The notes under the pieces were generated by a model. The model was not told where the DNA came from. It saw only the letters and a list, made by a program, of their open reading frames with translations, and made no database searches. Shown piece after piece: positions 51,482 to 59,674 of a stretch of 64,000 bases of DNA; within the stretch, counting starts at the first letter, position 1; every line of letters begins with the position of its first letter. The translations under genes were made by a program, and so were the position numbers. This stretch comes from Anaerolineales bacterium (GTDB taxonomy: Bacteria > Chloroflexota > Anaerolineae > 4572-78 > J111). The stretch covers positions 1-64,000 of the forward strand of contig JACKAT010000014.1 in NCBI GenBank assembly GCA_020634935.1, read 5' to 3'.

Positions 51482-51655
51482 TGAAAACTCCTTTGCTTGT
51501 TTACGAATTTTCATCGAAATAAAAACCCAAGCTTGCCGTGGGCCGGTTGATATTATACAACAACTAACCGTGAACCCCACATCCGCCGGGCCAACTTTGG
51601 GTCTCCCACAAAGGAGCCTAATAGTCGCTAGAGACAACATCGGCAATAAAAATAG

Positions 51656-51705
51656 AGTGGAGCGACAAAGCTTGGAGCGACAAAGCTTGCTTTGTCATAA
51701 TCATA
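51656..51705. repeat. Dispersed GGAGCGACAAAGCTTG repeat
   Basis: GTGGAGCGACAAAGCTTGGAGCGACAAAGCTTGCTTTGTCA contains two direct copies of GGAGCGACAAAGCTTG, and ACAAAGC/GCTTTGT form a hairpin. The same words occur at 63919-64000. The other bases of 51482-51871 hold no gene I can support. Confidence 0.6.
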
Positions 51706-51871
51706 GTATGATCAAAAGCTCTGATGCTCCAAATTACTATCTTTACCCGAGATTTTGCGTTTAACGCGAAAGATTATACACTTTCAGCGAAATTAGTCCC
51801 CCTCCATTTGGGCAATTTATTGCTTGAAGGTTTTGTATTAGCCATAAACAATACTCCGAAAGAAGAATCCT

Positions 51872-52798
51872 ATGCGCATTGCAATTTACGGCTCCGGCTC
51901 TTTAGGCGGCTACTTCGGCGCGAAGTTGGCTCTGGCCGGTAATGATGTAACCTTTATCGCCCGCGGCCAGCAGTTAGCCGCGCTCCAATCGAACGGCCTC
52001 ACCCTCGACGGTACGGACGAACAGTTTACCCTGCACCCGGTGCAAGCCACCGACAATCCGGCGGAAATCGGCCCGGTCGAGGCGGTGTTGGTTGGCGTTA
52101 AAACTTGGCAGGTGGCAGATGTTGCGGCTCGACTGGGGCCGCTGCTCGAACCCCATACGCGGGTGCTGACCCTGCAAAACGGCGTCGAAGCGCCGGGACA
52201 AATCGCCCAGCAGATCGGGCAGCAGCACGTGCTGGCCGGCGTCTGCCGGGGCTTCTTCTTTTTGGAAGCGCCGGGTAAAATTCGCCACGTGGGCGTGCAG
52301 CCGAGCATCACTTTCGGCCAGCTCGACAACAGCCGGACGCCGGAGGCCGAGAACGTGCTGGCTGCCTTACAGGGAGCCGGTATCCAATCGTCCATTCCAC
52401 CCGATATTCAGGTGGCGCTGTGGGAAAAGTTTCTGATGGTCACCGTGTTGAGTGGCGTAGGTGCGGTCACCCGATCGCCCATCGGCCCCATTCGCGACTA
52501 CCCGCCGACGCGCCGCATGCTGACCGACGCCATGGCCGAGATATTTGCCGTGGCAATGGGCCATCAGGTCAACCTCCAACCCGACTTCCTGGAGTCGTGT
52601 CTGGCCTTTATCGAGACCTTTCCACCGGAAGCCACCACCTCGATGCAGCGAGATTGGCAGGATGGCTATCCATCCGAACTAGACGCCCAAACCGGGGCCG
52701 TGGTGCGGCTGGGGCAGGCCGCCAATGTCAAGACTCCGCTGAACGAATTTATCTACAACAGCTTGATTTTGGGGGAACGCAAAGCGCGGGGAATGTAA
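51872..52798 (+). CDS. panE: 2-dehydropantoate 2-reductase (ApbA/PanE family)
   Basis: NADPH-dependent ketopantoate reduction to pantoate for pantothenate and CoA synthesis. 308 residues: MRIAIYGSGSLGGYFGAKLALAGNDVTFIARG gives the Rossmann GxGxxGxxxG motif; AVLVGVKTWQVADVAARLGPLL, TLQNGVEAPGQIAQQIG, the catalytic-lysine region VALWEKFLMVTVLSGVGAVTR, and TTSMQRDWQDGYPSELDAQTGAVVRLG are family blocks. Several bacteria keep PanE-like paralogues for other ketoacids, and no other pantothenate gene is near, so the exact substrate is slightly uncertain. Start ATG has AAAGAAG upstream. Confidence 0.92.
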   Translation: MRIAIYGSGSLGGYFGAKLALAGNDVTFIARGQQLAALQSNGLTLDGTDEQFTLHPVQATDNPAEIGPVEAVLVGVKTWQVADVAARLGPLLEPHTRVLTLQNGVEAPGQIAQQIGQQHVLAGVCRGFFFLEAPGKIRHVGVQPSITFGQLDNSRTPEAENVLAALQGAGIQSSIPPDIQVALWEKFLMVTVLSGVGAVTRSPIGPIRDYPPTRRMLTDAMAEIFAVAMGHQVNLQPDFLESCLAFIETFPPEATTSMQRDWQDGYPSELDAQTGAVVRLGQAANVKTPLNEFIYNSLILGERKARGM

Positions 52799-52836
52799 AT
52801 CGATAGGTGTCGTTTCAATCGAGGCTGTCGGCCTCC

Positions 52837-55419
52837 TCAGTTATCTTCCTCAAGAATTTTGATGGCCACATCCGTCGACAACTCATCGATGAGCAGCTTA
52901 ACGGTTCCATCCTTTTGGGAACGGATCGTTTCTGTTTTGATAATTTGTTGGAACCGATCCGGCTGGTAGGTATCCCACCATTGCACGGTGTAGGGTTGGC
53001 TGGGAGAAAAACCGGCGATAGTTACCGTCCCCGATACCGCCGGGATCGACGTACCATCGGCTATCTGTTTCCACGTATGCTGTTTGTTTTGGACCCACAG
53101 ATGCGCCTGGCCGTGGTCCACATCTTTTTGCCCCCAAACCCGCAAATCAGGCGAGGAGCTTATTGCCCCGGCATCTTGATAGTTGCCATTGTTTAAAGGA
53201 GTGTCCTTGATAAAATTGTAGAAACTTCTAAACATTGGCCGATGGTCATGCGAGCCAGAGCTAAAAATATGGTCTTGGGTCGGACTGCCCGTCCAGTATA
53301 ACTCAATCATACCGCCGGCGTTTACCCCCGCCCACAAAAAGTTATGCAGCCACAACCCATCGCTCAGATTCGCCGCGAAAAGGTCCTGATCATCAAACAG
53401 GAAACCGGTTTCGCCGCGAATAAGGGGCTTGCCGGAACCGTTGCGCTGTTTAGCGCCGTAATACATACTTAGCTTTTGCGAAACGAGCGCGGCGTCATAA
53501 AAATCTTCCACACTATAGATGTAATCCAGCGGTTGAGTATCCCCTTCACGAACGTAGTGATGGATATCGGCGTAGTCAATGTAGGGATAGTCCTCACTGT
53601 TCCAGAACGAGGCCGGATAGCTGTGCCAAAATGAGGTCGTGACCAAATGGGTATTAGGATGGGGAGCCGCTTGCCCTGCCGGAATAAAGTGGGTGTGAAA
53701 ATATTTCCCCATCTCATCGGCTAACAGATAATGCCCGGTACTATTCGGGTCGCCTTCATTGAGGAGTTCCCACGAGTGAATGTGGGGGGAATAGCCCCAC
53801 CGCGCTTGCAGATAGCGCCACCAGGCTTCTTGCAGCCAGCGAACTTTACTCTTGCCGTTGGTCTCTCGACCGGCGCCGTAAAAAAGCGAATGGTCTTCAG
53901 GCACATCAGGCGATAGGGAGCCGTCCGGCTCAAAAATATTGAGGAGATAATCATTTTTTTCCAGGACAACCAGTTTCAAGTAAAGGTTGTTCTCCGCCGC
54001 CTGCTCAACAACTTTGTCAAAGACAAACGAGTTACGCTGTTCAAAATATTGATGTTGAGCCATCCAGGGCCGATAGACCACATTAGGACCATACTCATTT
54101 CCGCCCAGGTCTTCTTCAAGCCAAAGATAATCGACTAAAGCGTTGCCGGCCGTGGCGTTTTCAAGAACCAAGTATAAATACCCTAAAAAGTCACGGTCGC
54201 CGCTGTTGAAATGCCCCTCCAAAATCTGCCAGCCGGCATGCTGCGGATCGGGATAGTGCGACCAGTCGGGGGTATCTTGATAGGAGGCGGCCAGCAGTTG
54301 ACCGGCCTCCGGGTGGTAACAGCGCCGGCGCTCATCGGTATTATCCCACAGCCAACCCCCGGTCTTAAGGGCAAAACCGTAACCGGCCCCGGCCAACTTG
54401 GGGCCGGTCACCCCCTCTTCTTTGTACCTGGCTCGAATGCGATAATTGGTGTTAGGTTTTAGCGGCAGTTCAGGCGCCTGCCAGCCCAAGTTGATGCACG
54501 GGACAAAATCCCATTGCCGGCCATCATCATACGTGGTTTCATTGGGTGATAACCACAAGAAAACCTCGCTTTCGGGCAGAGCCAGGGGTGGATCTACCCC
54601 CGAGGTCAGCTTAAAGGGCGGGCTGGCATCGTGCCGTAGTCGAGCGCCGGGCGGCGAGCCTTGTGGGGCGGCCCCGAAAGACCGCCACGGACTCCAAGCC
54701 GCCCCAAACATCGGCAGTTGAGACGGCAGCCAGGTCCGAATGAGCTGGATGCCATTTTCAGCTAAAATAGCCCCATCAGCTTGGATATCGCCGATAGAAG
54801 CATTATATCCCAGCCCGGGAAAGTAAGTGCCATCATCAAACTCAAAGTAACGGGCATCGGCCTGACTCACCTTAATAAAGCCTTTATTGTGGGAAGGGAT
54901 GACCTTAAACGCCAACGGAGCCGACTCAGAGACTCCGCCGGCATCCTCGGCGCTCAATTTAACCTGCCATTCGCCGGCTTGGTTGGGCGAAAATCTGACC
55001 TTCCAGGCCAACTCATCGGTGGGATACACCCATTCCTGATCATCCTTGAGGTCATATTCAAAGTCCTGATAGTAAAAAGCCGGCTGCCGATAAACCGTCC
55101 GCCAATTATCCGGGGTAAAAAGCGCATCTACGGTGATCCCCTCCCCCGGTCTTAGGCCAGCCGGCGTCTTCCGATCGAAGGGGAATTGCAGATTTCGCGC
55201 CACGGTATCGACCTGAAAGGTGATTTCAAGTTTTTCATAGCGAGCCACCCCGTCGCCGTTGATATTAGTCGTAACGTCTCGAATCGTCGGAGGACCGGCC
55301 TCTGGGGTTGGGCTTTGCCTGGAGATAAGCAGCGCCCCTATCAACAAAAAAATAGCCACGTCAACACTTAAGACCAACAACCGTCCATTAAACTTTTTAC
55401 GGGGATGGTGATGAGACAT
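52837..55419 (-). CDS. Secreted glycoside hydrolase with DUF5060 domain
   Basis: 860 residues. The start at ATG 55419 is chosen because GAAGG lies six bases upstream; an ATG two codons earlier abuts it. An N-terminal membrane segment (LLVLSVDVAIFLLIGALLI) exports or anchors it. Residues ~45-160 form a DUF5060-like beta domain (YEKLEITFQVDTVARNLQFPFD), often found before glycosidase domains. The catalytic part is clan GH-A like: acid/base Glu in IHSWELLNEGDP and probable nucleophile Glu in PLIRGETGF, with a carbohydrate-binding-like insertion (~240-420). Likely an extracellular polysaccharide hydrolase; substrate unknown. Convergent with panE. Confidence 0.85.
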   Translation of the reverse strand: MSHHHPRKKFNGRLLVLSVDVAIFLLIGALLISRQSPTPEAGPPTIRDVTTNINGDGVARYEKLEITFQVDTVARNLQFPFDRKTPAGLRPGEGITVDALFTPDNWRTVYRQPAFYYQDFEYDLKDDQEWVYPTDELAWKVRFSPNQAGEWQVKLSAEDAGGVSESAPLAFKVIPSHNKGFIKVSQADARYFEFDDGTYFPGLGYNASIGDIQADGAILAENGIQLIRTWLPSQLPMFGAAWSPWRSFGAAPQGSPPGARLRHDASPPFKLTSGVDPPLALPESEVFLWLSPNETTYDDGRQWDFVPCINLGWQAPELPLKPNTNYRIRARYKEEGVTGPKLAGAGYGFALKTGGWLWDNTDERRRCYHPEAGQLLAASYQDTPDWSHYPDPQHAGWQILEGHFNSGDRDFLGYLYLVLENATAGNALVDYLWLEEDLGGNEYGPNVVYRPWMAQHQYFEQRNSFVFDKVVEQAAENNLYLKLVVLEKNDYLLNIFEPDGSLSPDVPEDHSLFYGAGRETNGKSKVRWLQEAWWRYLQARWGYSPHIHSWELLNEGDPNSTGHYLLADEMGKYFHTHFIPAGQAAPHPNTHLVTTSFWHSYPASFWNSEDYPYIDYADIHHYVREGDTQPLDYIYSVEDFYDAALVSQKLSMYYGAKQRNGSGKPLIRGETGFLFDDQDLFAANLSDGLWLHNFLWAGVNAGGMIELYWTGSPTQDHIFSSGSHDHRPMFRSFYNFIKDTPLNNGNYQDAGAISSSPDLRVWGQKDVDHGQAHLWVQNKQHTWKQIADGTSIPAVSGTVTIAGFSPSQPYTVQWWDTYQPDRFQQIIKTETIRSQKDGTVKLLIDELSTDVAIKILEEDN

Positions 55420-55608
55420 AAACATCCTTCAGAGTAATAACAGTTAAGACCAAACCGCCTCTCCCTAAACTATATCACAAATGCTTATGAAGATAGTAAG
55501 AATGGTATAGGAAAGAGGATATAAGTAAAACGGCGCCTCCCCCTCCGATAGTTGCCAGATTTTTTGTGCCAACTTGCCGCCAAGCCCCAATCCGTGGAAT
55601 AATAGACT

Positions 55609-57132
55609 ATGCCGCTAGACCAGACCACTCCGACCGCCATCACACCCGCGACGCCGCCATCGATTACGATTACGTTTGGCGATGAAACGCTCACCTTTGT
55701 CAGACGGGCCTTCTACGAGGGCCAACTGCTGACGCGGTTTCTGGCCGGCGCGTTTACACTGGGGGTCTTGGCCAGCTGCGTCGCCCTCACCGGCTTCACT
55801 TTTGCCAACATCCATTGGCTGTTGGGGCTGCTGCTCAGCGGCGCGGCCTGGTTCAGCTACGAAGTGCTGGCGGCGGCTCTCATTGACCGGCAAGTTATTG
55901 AGATAACGCCTACGCAAGTGACCTCGCATCTGCGCCCGCTGCCGAGCCTCTTGTTTCGGTACCGGCTTAACCGCGCCGATATCGAATGGCTGTCCGTGAG
56001 GCGCAACAAACCCAGCTTCTGGTCATCCACCTACAGCCTGCTGGCCCGTACGCGCGACGGCTCCGAAACCGAGCTTTTTTCGGCCAATAACGCCGAGGAG
56101 GTTCTCTACCTGGCGTATGAAATCGAGCGGCTGCTCGACCTGCCGCCTGTACCCGCCGACGAGAGTTTAAGCGACCTGTTTGCCCATCGGCTGACCGGCT
56201 TTGAAGGCTGGCAAGCCCTGGTCAATCGTCACGAAGGGCTGGGCCTGATCAATCGCGGCACGGAGCTGGCGATTGGCGGCTCATACGGCCGCTGCACGGT
56301 TGAACTGACGGTTACGCCCGAAGACGAGTGGAGCGACACCCAACGGATGACCCTGCGCGTGACCCCCTCCCCCGACGCCGCTCCCCCGGAACCTCTGACC
56401 GAGGCCCAACTGCTTGATCGGCTCCGGCTGCCGGAAAGCCTGACGCTGACCGGCTCGATTGACCCCGACGGCGACGGGCTGCGCTATCGCCCCCAAGCGC
56501 CCATCACCGATTTGGACGCGCTGCACACCCACCTCGATCTGTTCTGCGGCCTTATCGCGGCTCGTCCCCTCTTTCTGGCCGGGGGAACGCCGCTCATCGA
56601 GTTGCTGCAAGAGCCAGTATTGAACCGGTGGGACCACCCTTTCCACGCCTTGATTAGCCGCTGGTTGACCGATATCGCGACGGAAACGGTCGCCCGCTGG
56701 GGCGCGGCGGAACAACGGCTGCTGTGCGGCGACTGTTTCACGACCATCACCCGCCACACGCTGCAGCTCCAAGCGCGGGTTGAATATTACGCTTGCCGGG
56801 AGTATCGTCACAGCCGCGCCGCCATCCCGGTCGCCGGCCAGGTCATCGCGGTGCTGGATGAGTCGCTGCCGGATCGATACAGGCTCGACGGCCCTCATCT
56901 GCGGGTCAACTGGCTTCAAGTCGGCCACCTGTTCGATTTCGATGCCGTCGAAATCATCCGCGCCAACGACGAGCAGGCCGAGCGGTTTGCCGTCCAAGTC
57001 GGCAACAACACCGACCCCACCCGCCAAGATGAATACGCTCGTATGACCTGCCACATCGACCCAGAGGCCCCCCTGTCTGACAACACCCGGCGGGTGCTGC
57101 GTCGCCTGTTTGGCGTGGTTGAGACGGCCTAA
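55609..57132 (+). CDS. Membrane protein with PH-like and zinc-ribbon domains, intact paralogue of 10395-11440
   Basis: 507 residues, no recognised function. Two hydrophobic helices (~44-85, LASCVALTGFTFANIHWLLGLLLSGAAWF), then a PH-like beta domain (VIEITPTQVTSHLRPLPSLLFRYRLNRADIEWLSVRR). The last ~140 residues, LLCGDCFTTI...YYACREYRHS...GQVIAVLD...LRVNWLQVGHLFDFDAVEIIRANDEQAERFAVQVGN...LRRLFGVVE, match the MITE-broken gene at 10395-11440 domain for domain; there the cysteines form two full CxxC pairs, here the second pair is reduced to one Cys. The shared module looks like a small zinc-binding sensor or interaction domain. Confidence 0.8.
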   Translation: MPLDQTTPTAITPATPPSITITFGDETLTFVRRAFYEGQLLTRFLAGAFTLGVLASCVALTGFTFANIHWLLGLLLSGAAWFSYEVLAAALIDRQVIEITPTQVTSHLRPLPSLLFRYRLNRADIEWLSVRRNKPSFWSSTYSLLARTRDGSETELFSANNAEEVLYLAYEIERLLDLPPVPADESLSDLFAHRLTGFEGWQALVNRHEGLGLINRGTELAIGGSYGRCTVELTVTPEDEWSDTQRMTLRVTPSPDAAPPEPLTEAQLLDRLRLPESLTLTGSIDPDGDGLRYRPQAPITDLDALHTHLDLFCGLIAARPLFLAGGTPLIELLQEPVLNRWDHPFHALISRWLTDIATETVARWGAAEQRLLCGDCFTTITRHTLQLQARVEYYACREYRHSRAAIPVAGQVIAVLDESLPDRYRLDGPHLRVNWLQVGHLFDFDAVEIIRANDEQAERFAVQVGNNTDPTRQDEYARMTCHIDPEAPLSDNTRRVLRRLFGVVETA

Positions 57133-57291
57133 GATGGGTCCAGTTTCCTTACCCAAGTCGTATTATCGCCAAAGTAGGCTAGCTCTTTGAGTCGCTTTCT
57201 CGACCCAAAGCGAAAACGGGACCAATCTATCGTAAAGGCATTCCCTCGACTTTGCTTGCGCTTTGACCAATCTGTGTTACGCTAATGCGAA

Positions 57292-57387
57292 AACCTGACA
57301 GGTTTCTGACGGTGCCGTTCGGTGTAAATGTTATCCAACTGGGCTAATATTTATGCCCAACAGCATTTTGTAAAACCTGTCAGGTTT
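57292..57387. repeat. Two AAACCTGNCAGGTTT palindromes
   Basis: AAACCTGACAGGTTT (57292-57306) and AAACCTGTCAGGTTT (57373-57387), 66 bases apart, in the space before asnB. They could form individual hairpins or pair with each other. The rest of 57133-57432 holds no recognisable gene. Confidence 0.7.
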
Positions 57388-57432
57388 GGCGACCGTCTCT
57401 TCATAATCAATTAGTAACCCAGGAGAAACCCC

Positions 57433-58950
57433 ATGTGTGGCATTGCAGGCATTTGGCAGCAGGTTGATGAACCATTAGTGCAGGCGATGATGACCCGCCA
57501 GGTCCATCGCGGGCCGGACGGCAGCGGGACCTTTATGCGGCCCGGTCGAGGCGTCCTTGGTCATGTCCGGCTGTCGATTATGGACCCGCTGGGCGGGCGG
57601 CAGCCGCTCTACAGCGAGGACGGCGCGGCGACCATCGTTGCCAACGGGGAGATTTACAACCACGCGGCCCTCCGGCAGCAGCTTCGCAGCGAGCACAACT
57701 TCGCCACCACCAGCGACAGCGAAACGATCTTGCACCTGTTTGAAGAGCAGGGTTTCGGCGCGGCCCGGCAGCTCGATGGCATGTTTGCCTTCGCCATTGC
57801 CGAACACGACGACCTGTTTCTGGCCCGCGACCCCATCGGCATCAAACCGCTCTACTACGGCCTCAAAAATGCAGGCCGGCCCGATGAAACCCTCTACTTT
57901 GCCTCGGAGTTGAAGGCCATCGCCCCCTGGGTCGATGACGTGCGCGAGTTTGCGCCCGGCAGTTACTACCACTCCCAAACGGGGTTCCACACCTATTACA
58001 CCGTGCCGCACAACCTGCCCCGCCGCCTGCCCTTGGCCGACCACCTTCGCAACGTGCGCCAAACCCTGGAGCGAGCCGTCATCAAACGGCTGATGAGCGA
58101 TGTGCCGTTGGGCGCGTTCCTCTCCGGCGGGCTGGACAGCAGCATCATCGCCGCTATTGCCCGCCAGCAGATGGCCGAACTACACACCTTCTCCGTCGGC
58201 ATCGATGGTTCGCGCGATATTTTGGCGGCCCGCCGGGTGGCCCGCCACATCGGCTCGATCCATCACGAGTACCTCTATACCCCGCAAGAGGTGCTGGACA
58301 AGCTGCCGGAGGTGATTTACCATCTGGAGTCGTTCGATCAAGATTTGGTGCGCAGCGCCATCCCCTGCTACTTCTGCTCGCGTCTGGCCGCGCAGGAGGT
58401 CAAGGTCATCCTCACCGGCGAGGGCGCGGACGAGCTGTTTGCCGGCTACACCTACTATAAAGATATTCACGATAACGCCGCGTTGCATCGCGAGCTGCGC
58501 CGTTCGGTCACGTGTTTGCACAACATCAACCTCCAGCGGGTCGATCGCCTGACGATGGCTCACGGCTTGGAAGGGCGCGTCCCGTTCCTCGATGTGGCCA
58601 TGATCGACATGGCCCAGACCATCCCGCCGGAGCTAAAGTTGAAGCGCAGCGATACCGGCCGGCCCATCGAAAAGTGGATTTTGCGCAAAGCCGTGGAAGA
58701 TTTGCTGCCGCCCGACATCGTCTGGCGCGATAAAGAGCAGTTCGATGAGGGCAGCGGCACGGTCGATCTGCTGGACCCGCTGATCAAAACCGCCGCCGCC
58801 GGGATCGACGTCGAGACCTATCGCGCCCAATACCCGCACACCCGGCTGCGCTCCGCCGAGGAGTGCTTCTACCACAAGTTACTGGTCGAGAGCTTTGAGA
58901 AGCCGGAGGTCGTGCTGAAAAACGTCGCTCGCTGGTCCGAGCGGCCTTAA
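57433..58950 (+). CDS. asnB: Asparagine synthase (glutamine-hydrolysing)
   Basis: Makes asparagine from aspartate, ATP and glutamine. 505 residues. The N-terminal class-II glutaminase begins MCGIAGIWQQ with catalytic Cys2 and has RHGPDGSG-like HRGPDGSGTF, LSIMDPLGGRQP and ANGEIYNH; the synthetase domain has the P-loop FLSGGLDSS, FSVGIDGSRD, LTGEGADELFAGYTYY and LEGRVPFLDVAM. ATG follows AGGAGAAACC. It stands alone between two repeat regions. Confidence 0.95.
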   Translation: MCGIAGIWQQVDEPLVQAMMTRQVHRGPDGSGTFMRPGRGVLGHVRLSIMDPLGGRQPLYSEDGAATIVANGEIYNHAALRQQLRSEHNFATTSDSETILHLFEEQGFGAARQLDGMFAFAIAEHDDLFLARDPIGIKPLYYGLKNAGRPDETLYFASELKAIAPWVDDVREFAPGSYYHSQTGFHTYYTVPHNLPRRLPLADHLRNVRQTLERAVIKRLMSDVPLGAFLSGGLDSSIIAAIARQQMAELHTFSVGIDGSRDILAARRVARHIGSIHHEYLYTPQEVLDKLPEVIYHLESFDQDLVRSAIPCYFCSRLAAQEVKVILTGEGADELFAGYTYYKDIHDNAALHRELRRSVTCLHNINLQRVDRLTMAHGLEGRVPFLDVAMIDMAQTIPPELKLKRSDTGRPIEKWILRKAVEDLLPPDIVWRDKEQFDEGSGTVDLLDPLIKTAAAGIDVETYRAQYPHTRLRSAEECFYHKLLVESFEKPEVVLKNVARWSERP

Positions 58951-59157
58951 CCCCGCTTCACCGTCACAGTTTCCACCTGTCCGACCAACCGATCGCCTAG
59001 GTGTAGGTTGGGTTGAGCCGAAAATCTGATCTTACGGCGAGATGAGGTTGGGTTTCATTCTGTGTTTCGTCGCTGGAATCTCTGGCGAAACCCAACAATT
59101 TGGGCGACGACCTCTCGAATTGACCCATTCAACCCAACCGACTGTCTGTCCGTTTAT

Positions 59158-59563
59158 ATGATCGAGCGGTCGGTCAGATGGTCTGATACATTCGACCATA
59201 CCATCGCGCGAGTCGATCAAACGGTCCGAGGCGTTTGACCATATGATCGAGTGGTCGATCACATGGTCCGACGTGTTCGACCATACAATCGCGCGAGTCG
59301 ATCAAACGACCCGAGGCGTTCGACTATACGAGCGCACAAGTCGATCAGACCGTCCGAGGCGTTTGACTATATAATCGAGCGGTCGGTCAGATGGTCCGAA
59401 GTGTTCGACCATACCATCGCGCGAGTCGACCAGACCATCCGAGGCGTTTGACCATATGATCGAGTGGTCGATCACATGGTCCGAGGGGTTCGACCATACT
59501 ATCGCGTGAGTCGATCAAACGACCCGAGGCACTCGACTAAGCGATCGCACAGTTGATCGAGTG
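59158..59563. repeat. Tandem array of ~19 units of 20-22 bp, ~42-bp period
   Basis: Units alternate between forms such as ATGATCGAGCGGTCGGTCAG, ATGGTCCGAAGTGTTCGACC, ATACCATCGCGCGAGTCGAT and GGTCCGAGGCGTTTGACC, giving a two-unit period of about 42 bp and a four-unit period of about 85 bp. Internal GATCGA/TCGATC and GACCAT/ATGGTC words make it partly self-complementary. No unique spacers and no supported gene. From 58951 to 59157 I see only a short imperfect inverted repeat around GGTTGGGTT. Confidence 0.88.
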
Positions 59564-59606
59564 GGCTTAACCGGCTGGTCCTATATTGAGGTGTAAATAA
59601 CCCTCT

Positions 59607-59669
59607 AGTTCGTAGTAATGGCTTTAGCCATTGGCTTGGATAGCACCGCTAAAGCGGTTACTACGAACT
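59607..59669. repeat. Inverted repeat with 12-bp perfect ends
   Basis: AGTTCGTAGTAA (59607-59618) and TTACTACGAACT (59658-59669) bound two smaller hairpins (TGGCTTTAGCCA and ACCGCTAAAGCGGT). It looks like a REP/MITE-type dispersed unit or a terminator of the converging alpha-xylosidase gene, whose stop is six bases away. Confidence 0.7.
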
Positions 59670-59674
59670 ATCAC

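Noticed and set aside
56281..57156. Long antisense frames (also 11623-12375, 57475-58062, 60452-61201, 63264-63770)
   Set aside because: All lie opposite well-supported genes of high GC content, where long antisense frames are expected; none has recognisable domains.
59251..59451. Plus-strand frame through the second array
   Set aside because: Coding potential comes only from the repeat; no homology, no ribosome site.
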